Source: Kiritimatiellia bacterium
Lineage (GTDB): Bacteria > Verrucomicrobiota > Kiritimatiellia > RFP12 > UBA1067
Direction of reading: 5' to 3'
DNA: 64,000 nt
Assembly (NCBI GenBank): GCA_017520845.1
Contig: JAFXEU010000052.1
Coordinates: forward strand, 120,013 to 184,012
A program made the translations under genes and the position numbers. The number at the start of each line of letters is the position of its first letter. Positions within the stretch are counted from its first letter, which is position 1. Below are positions 44,315 to 52,855 of this stretch, one piece after another. The notes under the pieces were generated by a model that did no database searches, was not told the DNA's origin, and saw only the letters and a list, made by a program, of their open reading frames with translations.

Positions 44315-45730
44315 ATGAAGAAAATTATGTTGTGTATGGTTGGCTCGTTGGTAGCTTCTTTGGCGATGGGCGCTATGCGCCCTACGCCTGAGTATCTTAA
44401 AAAGGCGGTTGTCTATCAGATTGTTCTGCGTAATTTCACCCGTGACGGTAATTTCCGCTCAGCGATGGAAATGCTTGAACATGTTCGTTCCGTTGGCGTG
44501 GATGTTGTCTATCTCACTCCTTTTGTTGAGATGGATCGCGATATGGATGAGACGGGCTGGAGTCCGCGTCAAAAGAAGAGCGCCTATCATACGCCGAAGA
44601 ACCCTTATCGTATTTCAAACTACGACAAGATTGATCTGGAATATGGCACTGACGCCGATTTCAAGGCGTTCAATGATAAGGCGCATGAACTTGGGATGAA
44701 GGTCTATATTGATCTTGTGTATCTTCACTGCGGGCCGAACAATGTGATTAAAGATATGTTCCCCGACGCGTTTCAAAAGAATCCCGACGGCAGCGTGCGT
44801 ACGACTATCTGGCACTTCCCGTACCTTAATTTCGAGTCAACGGGCGTGCGCAAGTATTTGATAGACTCGATGCTTCATTGGATACGCCTCGGTTGCGACG
44901 GCTTCCGCTGCGATGTCGGCGACAGGGTTCCTCTTGATTTCTGGGTGGAGGCGGTGACGGCGTGCCAGAAGGTTAAACCCGATCTTGTCATGATCAACGA
45001 GGGCGTTAATCCTGAATATCTTGAAAAGGCGTTTGACGCCTGCTATGCCTGGCCGTGGAGCAGAGCGATACGAAACTTTCTGACTCCCCAGTTGCCGGAA
45101 CAGAGGAAAGCAAAGAATAAAACGCTTGATCAGAAGATGGTTGGAGTCCGCGAATACGAGGCGAAGATTCCTTCAGAGTCGTTGATGTTCTGCTATATGG
45201 ATAATCACGATACAGCAACGGACGACTGGGGATATCGGTTTGACAGGGTAAATCCCGTGGAGGCGGGTAATGCCGCGTTTGTGCTTACGTTCCTGCGTCG
45301 CGGGCTGCCGCTCGTATTTAACGGCAACGAAATCGCCGATAACTCGCTTAATACTTTCTTTGCTCCGGTGGAAGATATCGCCCGCGCCCGCAAAACCGTA
45401 GATTGGGCCCGCGCTCTCCAACCGACCGGGCAGAAGCGCCTCGCGCTTATTCGCGCACTCGCCGACTTGCGTCACCGCGACGCGCTGTTTCAGGATGCGC
45501 CAATGGAGTGGATTACTGACGGCGAGGCAAGCGGCGTCATCGCCTTTACGCGTCACGCCGATGGCCGCCGCGCGTTCGTGGCCGCGAATCTCACTAAAAA
45601 GACTGTTGAATTCGTTCCGTCTAACGTGATGTTTGACAAAACGCGCAAGCCGATCTTATCTGAAGGCTTTTCACTTAACGGAGAGTCCGTTAAACTCGAC
45701 CCTTACGGATATGTCGTTGTTGAGTTGTGA
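44315..45730 (+). CDS. Secreted GH13 alpha-amylase-family enzyme
   Basis: 471 residues from ATG 44315. Signal peptide 1-20. The barrel has the GH13 triad: GFRCDVGD (Asp200 nucleophile), INEGVN (Glu229 acid/base) and MDNHD (Asp299). Region I reads YIDLVYLHCG, with Leu in place of the common Asn. It should act on alpha-glucosidic bonds, in the periplasm or outside the cell, but it is short and lacks extra carbohydrate-binding domains, so trehalose-, sucrose- or oligosaccharide-type substrates are as likely as starch. Follows the secreted beta-strand gene. Confidence 0.85.
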   Translation: MKKIMLCMVGSLVASLAMGAMRPTPEYLKKAVVYQIVLRNFTRDGNFRSAMEMLEHVRSVGVDVVYLTPFVEMDRDMDETGWSPRQKKSAYHTPKNPYRISNYDKIDLEYGTDADFKAFNDKAHELGMKVYIDLVYLHCGPNNVIKDMFPDAFQKNPDGSVRTTIWHFPYLNFESTGVRKYLIDSMLHWIRLGCDGFRCDVGDRVPLDFWVEAVTACQKVKPDLVMINEGVNPEYLEKAFDACYAWPWSRAIRNFLTPQLPEQRKAKNKTLDQKMVGVREYEAKIPSESLMFCYMDNHDTATDDWGYRFDRVNPVEAGNAAFVLTFLRRGLPLVFNGNEIADNSLNTFFAPVEDIARARKTVDWARALQPTGQKRLALIRALADLRHRDALFQDAPMEWITDGEASGVIAFTRHADGRRAFVAANLTKKTVEFVPSNVMFDKTRKPILSEGFSLNGESVKLDPYGYVVVEL

Positions 45731-45796
45731 GATGAGTGAAGGGTGAAGGGAGAAGGGTAAAGAGTAATGAGATGAGAGATGAGTAATGAGAGATGA
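45729..45796. repeat. Heptamer array after the GH13 gene
   Basis: Nine in-phase 7-mers of the GAGATGA/GTGAAGG/GTAATGA type plus one 5-base slip at 45771-45775; the array starts within the GH13 stop codon. Confidence 0.75.
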
Positions 45797-45865
45797 GAAT
45801 GGCGGTAGAGAAAAGTGGTAGCGGTAGATATGAAAAATAAATCTCCTCTCTACCCCTACACCTAA

Positions 45866-45914
45866 CTTTTCCCTTTACTCATCACCCATCACCCATCTCT
45901 CATCACCCATCTCC
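45866..45914. repeat. Reverse-orientation heptamer array
   Basis: CTTTTCC, CTTTACT, CATCACC twice, CATCTCT, CATCACC, CATCTCC: seven in-phase units on the opposite strand, 70 bp from the forward array. Together they could fold into a long imperfect stem. No gene lies between 45731 and 45937. Confidence 0.7.
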
Positions 45915-45937
45915 TAAAAAATGCTATAATATCCGCA

Positions 45938-47497
45938 ATGGAAAAGATAGCGACAGATATTTATACGTTTGAGAAGCTCCGTAAGAACGGCTTTACGTAC
46001 GTTGACAAGACGGACGCACTTTATGCTATGGCGTCGGGCGATGTCGGTAATCAGTTTTTTATCGCCCGTCCCCGCAGGTTCGGTAAGTCGCTCGCGGTTT
46101 CCACGCTAAAGTCGCTTTTCCAAGGCGAGCGCGAACTTTTCGCAGGTCTTAAGATTGAGCCTATATGGGATTGGTCGAAGAAGTGGCCTGTCTTGCATCT
46201 TGATATGGGCTCAATGCAGGCTCGGAATGTTGATGAGTTTAACGAATTGCTCATATCGCAACTTCATCGCCGCGCTGCAGAACTTGGCATTGAAAATCTT
46301 TCAGGATATTTGCCGTCTACGTTGCTCACTAATCTAATTGACGCACTTGCCGCGAAGTCTGCCGACGGACAGATGGTCTTATTGATTGACGAGTACGACA
46401 AGCCGCTTTTGGGGCATTTGATGAAAAGCGACGTCACGGAGTTTCGTGATGCGTTAAAGGCATTCTACTCTGTCGTCAAGACGCTTGAGTCGAAGCAGCG
46501 CTTTACTTTTTTGACGGGTGTTTCCAAGTTTTCGAAGGTGTCGATCTTCTCCGACTTGAATAACCTCAAGGACTGGACGATGCACTTGAAAACGGCAACG
46601 CTTTTCGGCTACACTCACGATGAGGTGCTGAAGTATTTTCCCGGGAGTATTCATGAGTTGGCTGAAGCGAACGGTTTAACGGATGAAAGGGCGTTCGGGG
46701 AGATTGTAGAGTGGTATGACGGGTATAAGTTCCATCCTGCCGGAGAGAGGGTGATAAACCCTGTGTCTCTTGGCTGTTGTTTTGATAGGAACGAATTCAA
46801 CAATTACTGGTCCACTACCGCGATGCCGACGTTTCTTCTTGACATCCTGCGCAAGAAGCCTCTCGACTTCTCTCGCATCGACATATCGGACGCGGAACTC
46901 GGGAACTATGAGCCGTCCAATCCGCGCGACATAACGCTTCTGTACCAGACCGGCTATCTGACGATTTCCGGATTTCGGAACATCGGCGGCTCGCGTCTGT
47001 TTACGCTCGACTTCCCGAACCGCGAGGTGCGAGAGTCGTTTCTTCATGACCTTGCGCCTGTTTATTCGGGGCTTCGTGAGGATCAGGCGGGCTCGGCGCA
47101 GATTGCGGCAATTACCGCGCTCTATGATCATGATGTGCCGAAGTTCATGAAGGCTCTCAGGACTTTCTTCTCGAACATTCCCTACAGTCTGACCGATCGC
47201 CAGAACGAGCAGATGTGGCAGACGATTGTCTATGTTGTTTTGCGGCTTATCGGCGTAAGTGCGCAAGGGGAGGTTGAGACTAATGACGGTCGCATTGATC
47301 TTGTCGCGAAGACGCCTGATGATATTTATATCGTTGAGTTTAAGCTTGATAAGCCGGCCTCGGAGGCGATGGAGCAGATAAAGGGCAAGGAGTATGCCGG
47401 CAAGTACGCGCTTTCGGGTAAGCGCATAACGCTTATCGCAATATCATTCTCATCTGAAAAGCGTACGATAGTCGAGGAGTTGGTGGAGATTGTTTGA
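45938..47497 (+). CDS. AAA-ATPase-like protein with PD-(D/E)XK nuclease domain
   Basis: 519 residues. The N-terminal YTFEKLRKNGFTYVDKT and FFIARPRRFGKSLAVSTL (P-loop) start the AAA-ATPase-like family, and VLLIDEYDKPLL is Walker B. The C-terminal 110 residues hold GRIDLVAKTPDDIYIVEFKLD, a PD-(D/E)XK nuclease core, then YAGKYALSGKRITLIAISF. This two-domain family is abundant in gut bacteria; its function is unknown. TATAAT (45925-45930, extended TGC) ends seven bases before ATG, implying a leaderless message. Confidence 0.88.
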   Translation: MEKIATDIYTFEKLRKNGFTYVDKTDALYAMASGDVGNQFFIARPRRFGKSLAVSTLKSLFQGERELFAGLKIEPIWDWSKKWPVLHLDMGSMQARNVDEFNELLISQLHRRAAELGIENLSGYLPSTLLTNLIDALAAKSADGQMVLLIDEYDKPLLGHLMKSDVTEFRDALKAFYSVVKTLESKQRFTFLTGVSKFSKVSIFSDLNNLKDWTMHLKTATLFGYTHDEVLKYFPGSIHELAEANGLTDERAFGEIVEWYDGYKFHPAGERVINPVSLGCCFDRNEFNNYWSTTAMPTFLLDILRKKPLDFSRIDISDAELGNYEPSNPRDITLLYQTGYLTISGFRNIGGSRLFTLDFPNREVRESFLHDLAPVYSGLREDQAGSAQIAAITALYDHDVPKFMKALRTFFSNIPYSLTDRQNEQMWQTIVYVVLRLIGVSAQGEVETNDGRIDLVAKTPDDIYIVEFKLDKPASEAMEQIKGKEYAGKYALSGKRITLIAISFSSEKRTIVEELVEIV

Positions 47498-47595
47498 GTA
47501 ATGAGAGATGAGCGATGAGGAGGAACTTGAACTCTCTTCACCTTCACCTTTAACCTTCACCTTCAACCTTCACCTTTTCTAACCCCTCATCTCTC
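47498..47595. repeat. Paired forward and reverse heptamer arrays
   Basis: Forward units GTAATGA, GAGATGA, GCGATGA (47498-47518), then reverse CTTCACC-type units of 6-7 bases (47534-47595). No gene in 47498-47687 apart from these and the promoter of the next gene. Confidence 0.6.
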
Positions 47596-47687
47596 CCGTG
47601 ACAGTTTTTTGCATTTGGCCCCTTCACTCATCTCTCCTCTTGCGCACTTGATTGCGTCCTTTTTGCGAAAGTGTTACAATAGTACGC

Positions 47688-48839
47688 ATGGAAACGGTGC
47701 TGTATTTTCAGTCGCAGGCCAAGGTGAACGCAGCCGAAAAGCTCAGCGGCGTGCAGGATGTGGCGGCGAAATGCGGATGGTTCGTTCAGATCGTCCCCAA
47801 GTGTCCGTCGGCGAAACTGCTCAGGGCGCTTGAGGACTTCTGGCATCCGGTCGGAGCGATAGTCGAATGCGGCGGCACGGCGGCGACGGTCTCGCCGGCG
47901 ATCTTCGGAGAATTGCCTGTCGTATTCTTCGACCATGATCCATCGTGTCTGCCGAAGAACGCGTTCTGCGTGACGCACGACTCTGCCGCCACGGCGCGGA
48001 TGGCGGCGCGCGAGTTGATGAAGTCCGGCGCGACCTCGTTCGCGTACGTGCCGCATCCGAAGCGGAGATTCTGGTGTGAAGAGCGCGAGCGCGGATTCGT
48101 GTCGGCGCTTTCGCTGAACGGGCGCGGCTGCCGCGTCTTTTCGGGGCGCGGATCCTCGGCCAATCCGACGCGCTATCAGCGCGAGCTCAGGGAGTTTGTG
48201 TCCGAGCTGCCGAAGCCGTGTGCGCTTTTTGCGGCGAACGACGCCGTCGCGTCCGAGGTTTTGGCCGCCGCGCTTTTTGCGGACGTGAAGGTTCCGGACG
48301 ATTTAGCGGTGATCGGGGTGGATGATGCTCATGATATCTGCGAACATGCCAAGCCGACGCTCAGTTCCGTTAAGCCCGACTTCCGCCGGGGCGGCGAACT
48401 TGCCGCGATTCTGCTGTCTGCGCGGATCAGGGACAAGGAGGGATTTCGCGGCTCTCGCCGCAGGACGTTCGGCCCGCTCATGGTAGTGCCGCGCGCTTCT
48501 ACCCGCATGCTTGGATTGCGTGATGCCGCCGTTTCGGAGGCGATAGACTTCATTCGTCGCGAGGCCTGTTCAGGGCTTACCGCGGCGCGGGTGCTGGGGC
48601 GTTTCCCATGTTCGCGGCGATATGCCGAGATGCGATTCAAGAAGGCGACAGGGCACTCGATTCTCGACGAGATCCACGCCGTCCGGCTTGCGCGCGCCAA
48701 GGAACTTCTCCTTGACGGAAACATGCCGCTGAAGGCGATATCGGACTTCTGCGGCTTTGAAAACCCCAATTCGCTCAGGAAGTTCTTCAGAGCGCAGACC
48801 GGCAAGACGATGACCGAATGGCGCGAAGGCACCTTGTAA
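47688..48839 (+). CDS. XylR-like transcriptional regulator
   Basis: 383 residues from ATG 47688; earlier in-frame starts are excluded because the promoter TTGCGT (47652-47657), 17 bases, TACAAT (47675-47680) places transcription start at the ATG. A LacI-like sugar-binding domain (to about 265, containing LAVIGVDDAHDICEHAKPTL) is followed by an AraC-type DNA-binding domain (RFPCSRRYAEMRFKKATGHS, CGFENPNSLRKFFRAQTGKT). It may regulate the secreted protein and glycosidase genes downstream of the inserted island. The last 36 bp of coding sequence are repeated at 52666. Confidence 0.87.
   Translation: METVLYFQSQAKVNAAEKLSGVQDVAAKCGWFVQIVPKCPSAKLLRALEDFWHPVGAIVECGGTAATVSPAIFGELPVVFFDHDPSCLPKNAFCVTHDSAATARMAARELMKSGATSFAYVPHPKRRFWCEERERGFVSALSLNGRGCRVFSGRGSSANPTRYQRELREFVSELPKPCALFAANDAVASEVLAAALFADVKVPDDLAVIGVDDAHDICEHAKPTLSSVKPDFRRGGELAAILLSARIRDKEGFRGSRRRTFGPLMVVPRASTRMLGLRDAAVSEAIDFIRREACSGLTAARVLGRFPCSRRYAEMRFKKATGHSILDEIHAVRLARAKELLLDGNMPLKAISDFCGFENPNSLRKFFRAQTGKTMTEWREGTL
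48799..48834 (+). repeat. 36-bp direct repeat, left copy (3' end of XylR-like gene)
   Basis: Perfectly identical to 52666-52701, begins CCGGCAAGACGATGACCG. Encodes TGKTMTEWREGT at the C-terminus of the regulator. The right copy lies in non-coding DNA, so the pair brackets 3.8 kb of inserted-looking sequence. Confidence 0.85.
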
Positions 48840-48982
48840 AGGACAACATAATAGAGGACGGGTCTTTATATGGGCGACGATCTTTAGACATAATTGTGCC
48901 TGAACTGCCGATCTCCGAATGTGTGAAGTTTTTCTAAATTTCCCAGTTGAATCTATATCACCATAGTGTTATAATATGCACC

Positions 48983-49666
48983 ATGAAAATTTTTCATGGT
49001 TCTCAAAGCATCATCAAGGTTCCGCAATACGGCATAGGCAAAGTCGGCAATGACTTCGGCTTGGGCTTCTACTGCACTGAAAATGAAAACATGGCAATGG
49101 AATGGAGCGTCCAGCCAAATCGCGACGGATTCTCAAACGCATACGACTTTGACATTGAAGGCCTCAACGTCCTTCGTTTGAACACTCCAGAGTTTACCGT
49201 GTTGAATTGGATGGCAATCCTCGTTTCCCACCGACAGTTCAAGCTGAAGGTTCCTGTAGCCGGTGCTGCATATCACTACCTCAAGAGCAGATTCGCCATA
49301 AACGTGGACGCATACGACGTGATAATTGGATATCGTGCCGACGATTCATACTTTGACTTCGCAGAAGCATTCCTCAACAACTCGATTTCCGTGGAACAGC
49401 TTTCCGTCGCCTTGCGGCTCGGCAAACTCGGCGAACAGATCGTGGTCAAGTCCAAGGAAGCTTTCAAGAGGTTGAAGTTCTCCGGATTCACGGTTGCAGA
49501 CCATACACGATACTATCCCAGCCGCCAGTCCCGCAATGACGAAGCCGGGCGGGAGTTCGAGAATATTCTTGGCCGCGGCGGATTCTCCGGATTGTACATG
49601 AACACCATTCTTGCCGAACGGATCGGAAACGACGATGAACGCATACCCAGAAACGCTGCTCTCTGA
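48983..49666 (+). CDS. DUF3990 protein, ADP-ribosyltransferase-like toxin candidate
   Basis: 227 residues from ATG 48983; TATAAT (48970-48975) ends seven bases upstream, giving a leaderless message. KIFHGSQSIIKVPQYGIGKV and then NDFGLGFYCTENENMAMEWS is the DUF3990 opening, whose His-Gly and Phe-Tyr elements match ADP-ribosyltransferase NAD-binding motifs. VDAYDVIIGYRADDSYF is the second block. Proteins of this family sit beside small antitoxin-like genes in gut bacteria. It overlaps the next gene by 32 bases and a PARG-type hydrolase follows, so reversible ADP-ribosylation is likely. Confidence 0.75.
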   Translation: MKIFHGSQSIIKVPQYGIGKVGNDFGLGFYCTENENMAMEWSVQPNRDGFSNAYDFDIEGLNVLRLNTPEFTVLNWMAILVSHRQFKLKVPVAGAAYHYLKSRFAINVDAYDVIIGYRADDSYFDFAEAFLNNSISVEQLSVALRLGKLGEQIVVKSKEAFKRLKFSGFTVADHTRYYPSRQSRNDEAGREFENILGRGGFSGLYMNTILAERIGNDDERIPRNAAL

Positions 49667-50270
49667 CGCTCGTTCGCAATTGGCGGACGCTGTCGATTAT
49701 GCCGTAATCGACATGGAATCGCCAATCGACGAGTTCTTCGCTCTCTTTGCGGCAAGCGATTTTGCGCGACGCATAGAGCGCGGGGACCGTTCTACGATAC
49801 TCGGCATATCCGGCATTGAGCTCGCGCAGGGCGTTCTCGCCCTGTACAATGGAAGGAAAGACTTCAAGATCGCCCGCGAAAGCTTGCGAAGGACAAGCGC
49901 ATATTGGTCCGGATGGATACTTTCATACTACCAGTGGAAGAGCAATCGCACCTTCAAGGAGATCCTTGCGGCGTTGCCGGGAAGCGTTGTGGAGAAGATG
50001 TACAAGGTGTTTCACGAGGCGCCGGACGAACGATTTGCCTCGGTGGCGGACGAAATCGTAAACAAGAAGAACTCCGAGACAAGACTGAAGCGAATCCGCT
50101 CCGCCTACGGCTGTTCGCAGTCGCGACTTGCGAAAATGTCGGGAGTGGGGCTGCGCTCGATCCAGATGTATGAGCAGCGCAAGAAGAACATAAACCGCGC
50201 AGAGGCGGAATCCGTGCTGCGGCTTTCCCGTGCGCTTGGCTGCGAAATGGAGGACATACTGGAGCCATGA
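49635..50270 (+). CDS. XRE-family antitoxin-like protein
   Basis: 211 residues from ATG 49635, inside the 3' end of the DUF3990 gene. The middle (AYWSGWILSYYQWKSNRTFKEIL) is a conserved helix pair seen in antitoxin-like partners, and residues about 155-211 are an XRE helix-turn-helix (CSQSRLAKMSGVGLRSIQMY). It probably binds its own promoter and the toxin. It overlaps the PARG gene by four bases (ATGA). Confidence 0.78.
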   Translation: MNAYPETLLSDARSQLADAVDYAVIDMESPIDEFFALFAASDFARRIERGDRSTILGISGIELAQGVLALYNGRKDFKIARESLRRTSAYWSGWILSYYQWKSNRTFKEILAALPGSVVEKMYKVFHEAPDERFASVADEIVNKKNSETRLKRIRSAYGCSQSRLAKMSGVGLRSIQMYEQRKKNINRAEAESVLRLSRALGCEMEDILEP

Positions 50271-51136
50271 TGACGCGAAGAGAGGAAAACACCGAGACGT
50301 TCCGGGACACCGAACGAATGTGCAAGACCTGTCAAAGGCTCAGGGACGCCGTTGATTTTTCGCGCAGCAGGCAGCGGTTGGTGCTGTCGGAGGACGAGGT
50401 CGCGCGGCCGGCAAGCGCTGACGGACAGCCGTGCAACGTCATAGTCTCCGCGAAGCGAACGTTCGAAGCCGCCGCCGCATACGCACGCACAATGCGGACA
50501 TGTGTTTTGAACTTCGCCTCGGCAACGCATCCTGGCGGTGGTGTCGTCAACGGATCCAGCGCACAGGAGGAGTCGCTTTGCCGGACATCCACGCTGTACT
50601 TCAACTTGAACGTCCGCGAGATGTGGGATGGATTTTATTCTCCGCACCGTAGGGCAGGCAATCCCCTGCACAGCGACGACATCATATACACGCCGCGCGT
50701 TGTCGTGTTCAAACGCGACACCGACCGTCCGACTCTGCTCGCGGAAGGCGACTGGTACGAAGTCGATGTCATATCCTGCGCCGCGCCAAACCTTCGCGAG
50801 AAACCAAGCAACAGGATGAACGCCCATGACGGGAACCGTCGCATCGCCATATCCCCGGACGATCTGCGCCGGCTGCACGAACGACGTCTCGCTCGCATTC
50901 TTGACGTCGCTTCCGCAAACGGGGCGGAGGCGGTCGTGCTGGGCGCGTTCGGATGCGGAGCATTCCGCAACGACCCGACAGTGGTAGCCTCCGCCGCGGC
51001 CGCAGTGATTCCCAGCTACCGCACGCTCTTCAGGACGATAGAGTTCGCGGTATATTGCCGCCCCGGCGATGCAAGCAACTATACGGCTTTCAGGAACATC
51101 ATGAGAAGTATGATGTGGTCTAAATCTCGATTTTAA
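50267..51136 (+). CDS. Bacterial-type poly(ADP-ribose) glycohydrolase (TIGR02452 family)
   Basis: 289 residues. NFASATHPGGGVVNGSSAQE then ESLCRTSTLY carries the Gly-Gly-Gly phosphate loop (90-92) and the catalytic Gln-Glu-Glu (Glu101-Glu102) of microbial PARG macrodomains, and VVLGAFGCGAFRNDP is the second ADP-ribose contact. It would remove ADP-ribose from targets. The coupling to a DUF3990 gene suggests it reverses that enzyme's modification, as DarG does for DarT. Residues 17-25 carry a Cys pair (CKTC). Confidence 0.85.
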   Translation: MMTRREENTETFRDTERMCKTCQRLRDAVDFSRSRQRLVLSEDEVARPASADGQPCNVIVSAKRTFEAAAAYARTMRTCVLNFASATHPGGGVVNGSSAQEESLCRTSTLYFNLNVREMWDGFYSPHRRAGNPLHSDDIIYTPRVVVFKRDTDRPTLLAEGDWYEVDVISCAAPNLREKPSNRMNAHDGNRRIAISPDDLRRLHERRLARILDVASANGAEAVVLGAFGCGAFRNDPTVVASAAAAVIPSYRTLFRTIEFAVYCRPGDASNYTAFRNIMRSMMWSKSRF

Positions 51137-51216
51137 AAGTAGATTTAGACTGATTTCCGCATTTTCGGTGTTTTTTTATCGCGCTACTTGTCTAAATCTG
51201 CCATTTTTGGTATGAT
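51118..51216 (+). promoter_or_regulatory. Operator-like GTCTAAATCT repeats and promoter of the AAA gene
   Basis: GTCTAAATCT at 51118-51127 and 51190-51199, with its reverse complement at 51141-51150. The first two can pair as a 10-bp stem over the PARG stop codon. The third overlaps the promoter TTGTCT (51188-51193), 17 bases, TATGAT (51211-51216). Confidence 0.5.
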
Positions 51217-51243
51217 ATAGACGGCTTTCTGGAAGGAGGGTTT

Positions 51244-52641
51244 ATGATAGGTAGAGCAAAAGAAAAGGTAGCATTGCTCAATGCGTTGGCATCTAACTAC
51301 TCGGAGTTTGTCGCTGTATATGGGCGTCGCCGAGTTGGAAAGACTTTTCTTGTAAGGGAAACTTTCAACTACAAGTTCACCTTTCAGCATTCAGGCATAA
51401 AGAACGGCGGGAAAGGCGTGCAGCTTGCGCGCTTTAGAAAGTCGCTCGTAACGCATGGCCTGTCTGACTGCCCTGTACTGAATGACTGGTTTGACGCATT
51501 TGACGCGCTCCGCAGTTTGATCGACCGCTCTTCAGATAGGCGCAAGGTCGTATTCATCGACGAAATGCCGTGGATGGGGCGCAGGGATAAGATGTTTGTT
51601 TCTGCTGTGGAGGATTTCTGGAACGGGTGGGCTTCGGCGCGAAAGGACGTCTTGTTCATTGTATGCGGTTCGGCGACATCATGGATTCTCGACAAGATAG
51701 TCCATAATCGGGACGGCCTTCACAATCGCGTCACATATCGGATACCTCTTAAACCTTTCACTCTGCGCGAATGCGAATTGTATGCCGAATCAAAGGGGCT
51801 TGAGCTGACACGCGCTCAGATTGCGGAATGCTATATGGTGCTGGGCGGCATTCCTCATTACTGGCATTATATCCAACGTGGATTGAGCGTTGCCCAGAAC
51901 ATAGACGACATTTTCTTTGCTGGGGAAGACAAGCTTGAAAACGAATTTAACGAACTTTATTCATCTCTGTTCTCTGCGCCTCAGCCGTATATCAACATCA
52001 TAACCGCGCTTGGCAAAAAGAAGGCCGGTATGGCGCGGGAGGAACTTTCGCAGGTGTCAGGAGTTGCCAACAACGGCGCATTGACTCGTCGGTTGAAGGA
52101 GCTTGAGCAATGCGGTTTTATACGTTCGTTTACAGTAATCGGAAAGAAGAAAAAAGGCGCGGTGCACCAGCTGATAGACAACTTTACGCTTTTCCACTTC
52201 AGGTTCGCCGCGGAAAACGCACATGGCGACAGGCATTTCTGGTCGGAAATGATTGATTCGCATATCCATTCCACTTGGATTGGCCTTGCTTTCGAGCGGC
52301 TTTGCCTGGAGCATCTCGACCAGATCAAGGAGGCTTTGCGCATTGGAGGCGTGAAGACCAACGCCCACGCATGGCGCGGACCATCGTCGCAGATAGACCT
52401 TTTGATTGACAGGAACGACGGAATCATAAACCTGTGCGAGATGAAGTACCATGACGGTCGATACCCGATCACGAAGGATGACGACGATTCGATGCGAAAC
52501 AAGAAGTCCGAGTTCAAAGACGAGACAAAAATTGGCAAGGCAATTCATGTCACGTATATTACCCCCTACGGCGTGAAGGAAAACGCATACGCAAAAAATG
52601 TCCAGAGTGAAGTGACGCTCGACGATCTTTTCCGCAGCTGA
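51244..52641 (+). CDS. Archaeal-type AAA ATPase with C-terminal DUF234/PD-(D/E)XK-like domain
   Basis: 465 residues with a perfect AAGGAGGG ribosome site. VAVYGRRRVGKTFLVRE is the P-loop, KVVFIDEMPWM Walker B, and FIVCGSATSWILDKI the sensor. A winged helix follows (LSQVSGVANNGALTRRLKEL), then a nuclease-like core (SQIDLLIDRNDGIINLCEMK). The family is common in gut bacteria and archaea with no settled role; ties to toxin-antitoxin or defence have been proposed. Last gene of the island between direct repeats. Confidence 0.85.
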   Translation: MIGRAKEKVALLNALASNYSEFVAVYGRRRVGKTFLVRETFNYKFTFQHSGIKNGGKGVQLARFRKSLVTHGLSDCPVLNDWFDAFDALRSLIDRSSDRRKVVFIDEMPWMGRRDKMFVSAVEDFWNGWASARKDVLFIVCGSATSWILDKIVHNRDGLHNRVTYRIPLKPFTLRECELYAESKGLELTRAQIAECYMVLGGIPHYWHYIQRGLSVAQNIDDIFFAGEDKLENEFNELYSSLFSAPQPYINIITALGKKKAGMAREELSQVSGVANNGALTRRLKELEQCGFIRSFTVIGKKKKGAVHQLIDNFTLFHFRFAAENAHGDRHFWSEMIDSHIHSTWIGLAFERLCLEHLDQIKEALRIGGVKTNAHAWRGPSSQIDLLIDRNDGIINLCEMKYHDGRYPITKDDDDSMRNKKSEFKDETKIGKAIHVTYITPYGVKENAYAKNVQSEVTLDDLFRS

Positions 52642-52665
52642 TTTCCAACTGGCGCTCGCATGCCG

Positions 52666-52701
52666 CCGGCAAGACGATGACCGAATGGCGCGAAGGCACC
52701 T
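52666..52701 (+). repeat. 36-bp direct repeat, right copy
   Basis: Perfect copy of 48799-48834, 24 bases after the AAA gene stop, in non-coding DNA. The frame of the regulator tail ends TAG here rather than continuing to TAA. Confidence 0.85.
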
Positions 52702-52782
52702 AGCTTACTTTCAAATTCTTTACTTCGTATTAGGTGTGCTTATTTTTGCGCAAATGGGATGCGTGTGGCTGCTGTGATTTGA

Positions 52783-52788
52783 TATAAT
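52783..52788 (+). promoter_or_regulatory. -10 element of the large secreted-protein gene
   Basis: TATAAT with extended TGA, about 70 bases upstream of the GTG start; no clear -35. Confidence 0.4.
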
Positions 52789-52855
52789 TCGGATACTGAG
52801 TAAAAAGTTGGTGTGCTGATTTGCGGCACAATTTCAACTAAAAAGGAGGTATCAC

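Noticed and set aside
50105..50878. 257-codon minus-strand frame across the XRE and PARG genes
   Set aside because: Overlaps two motif-supported genes on the other strand.
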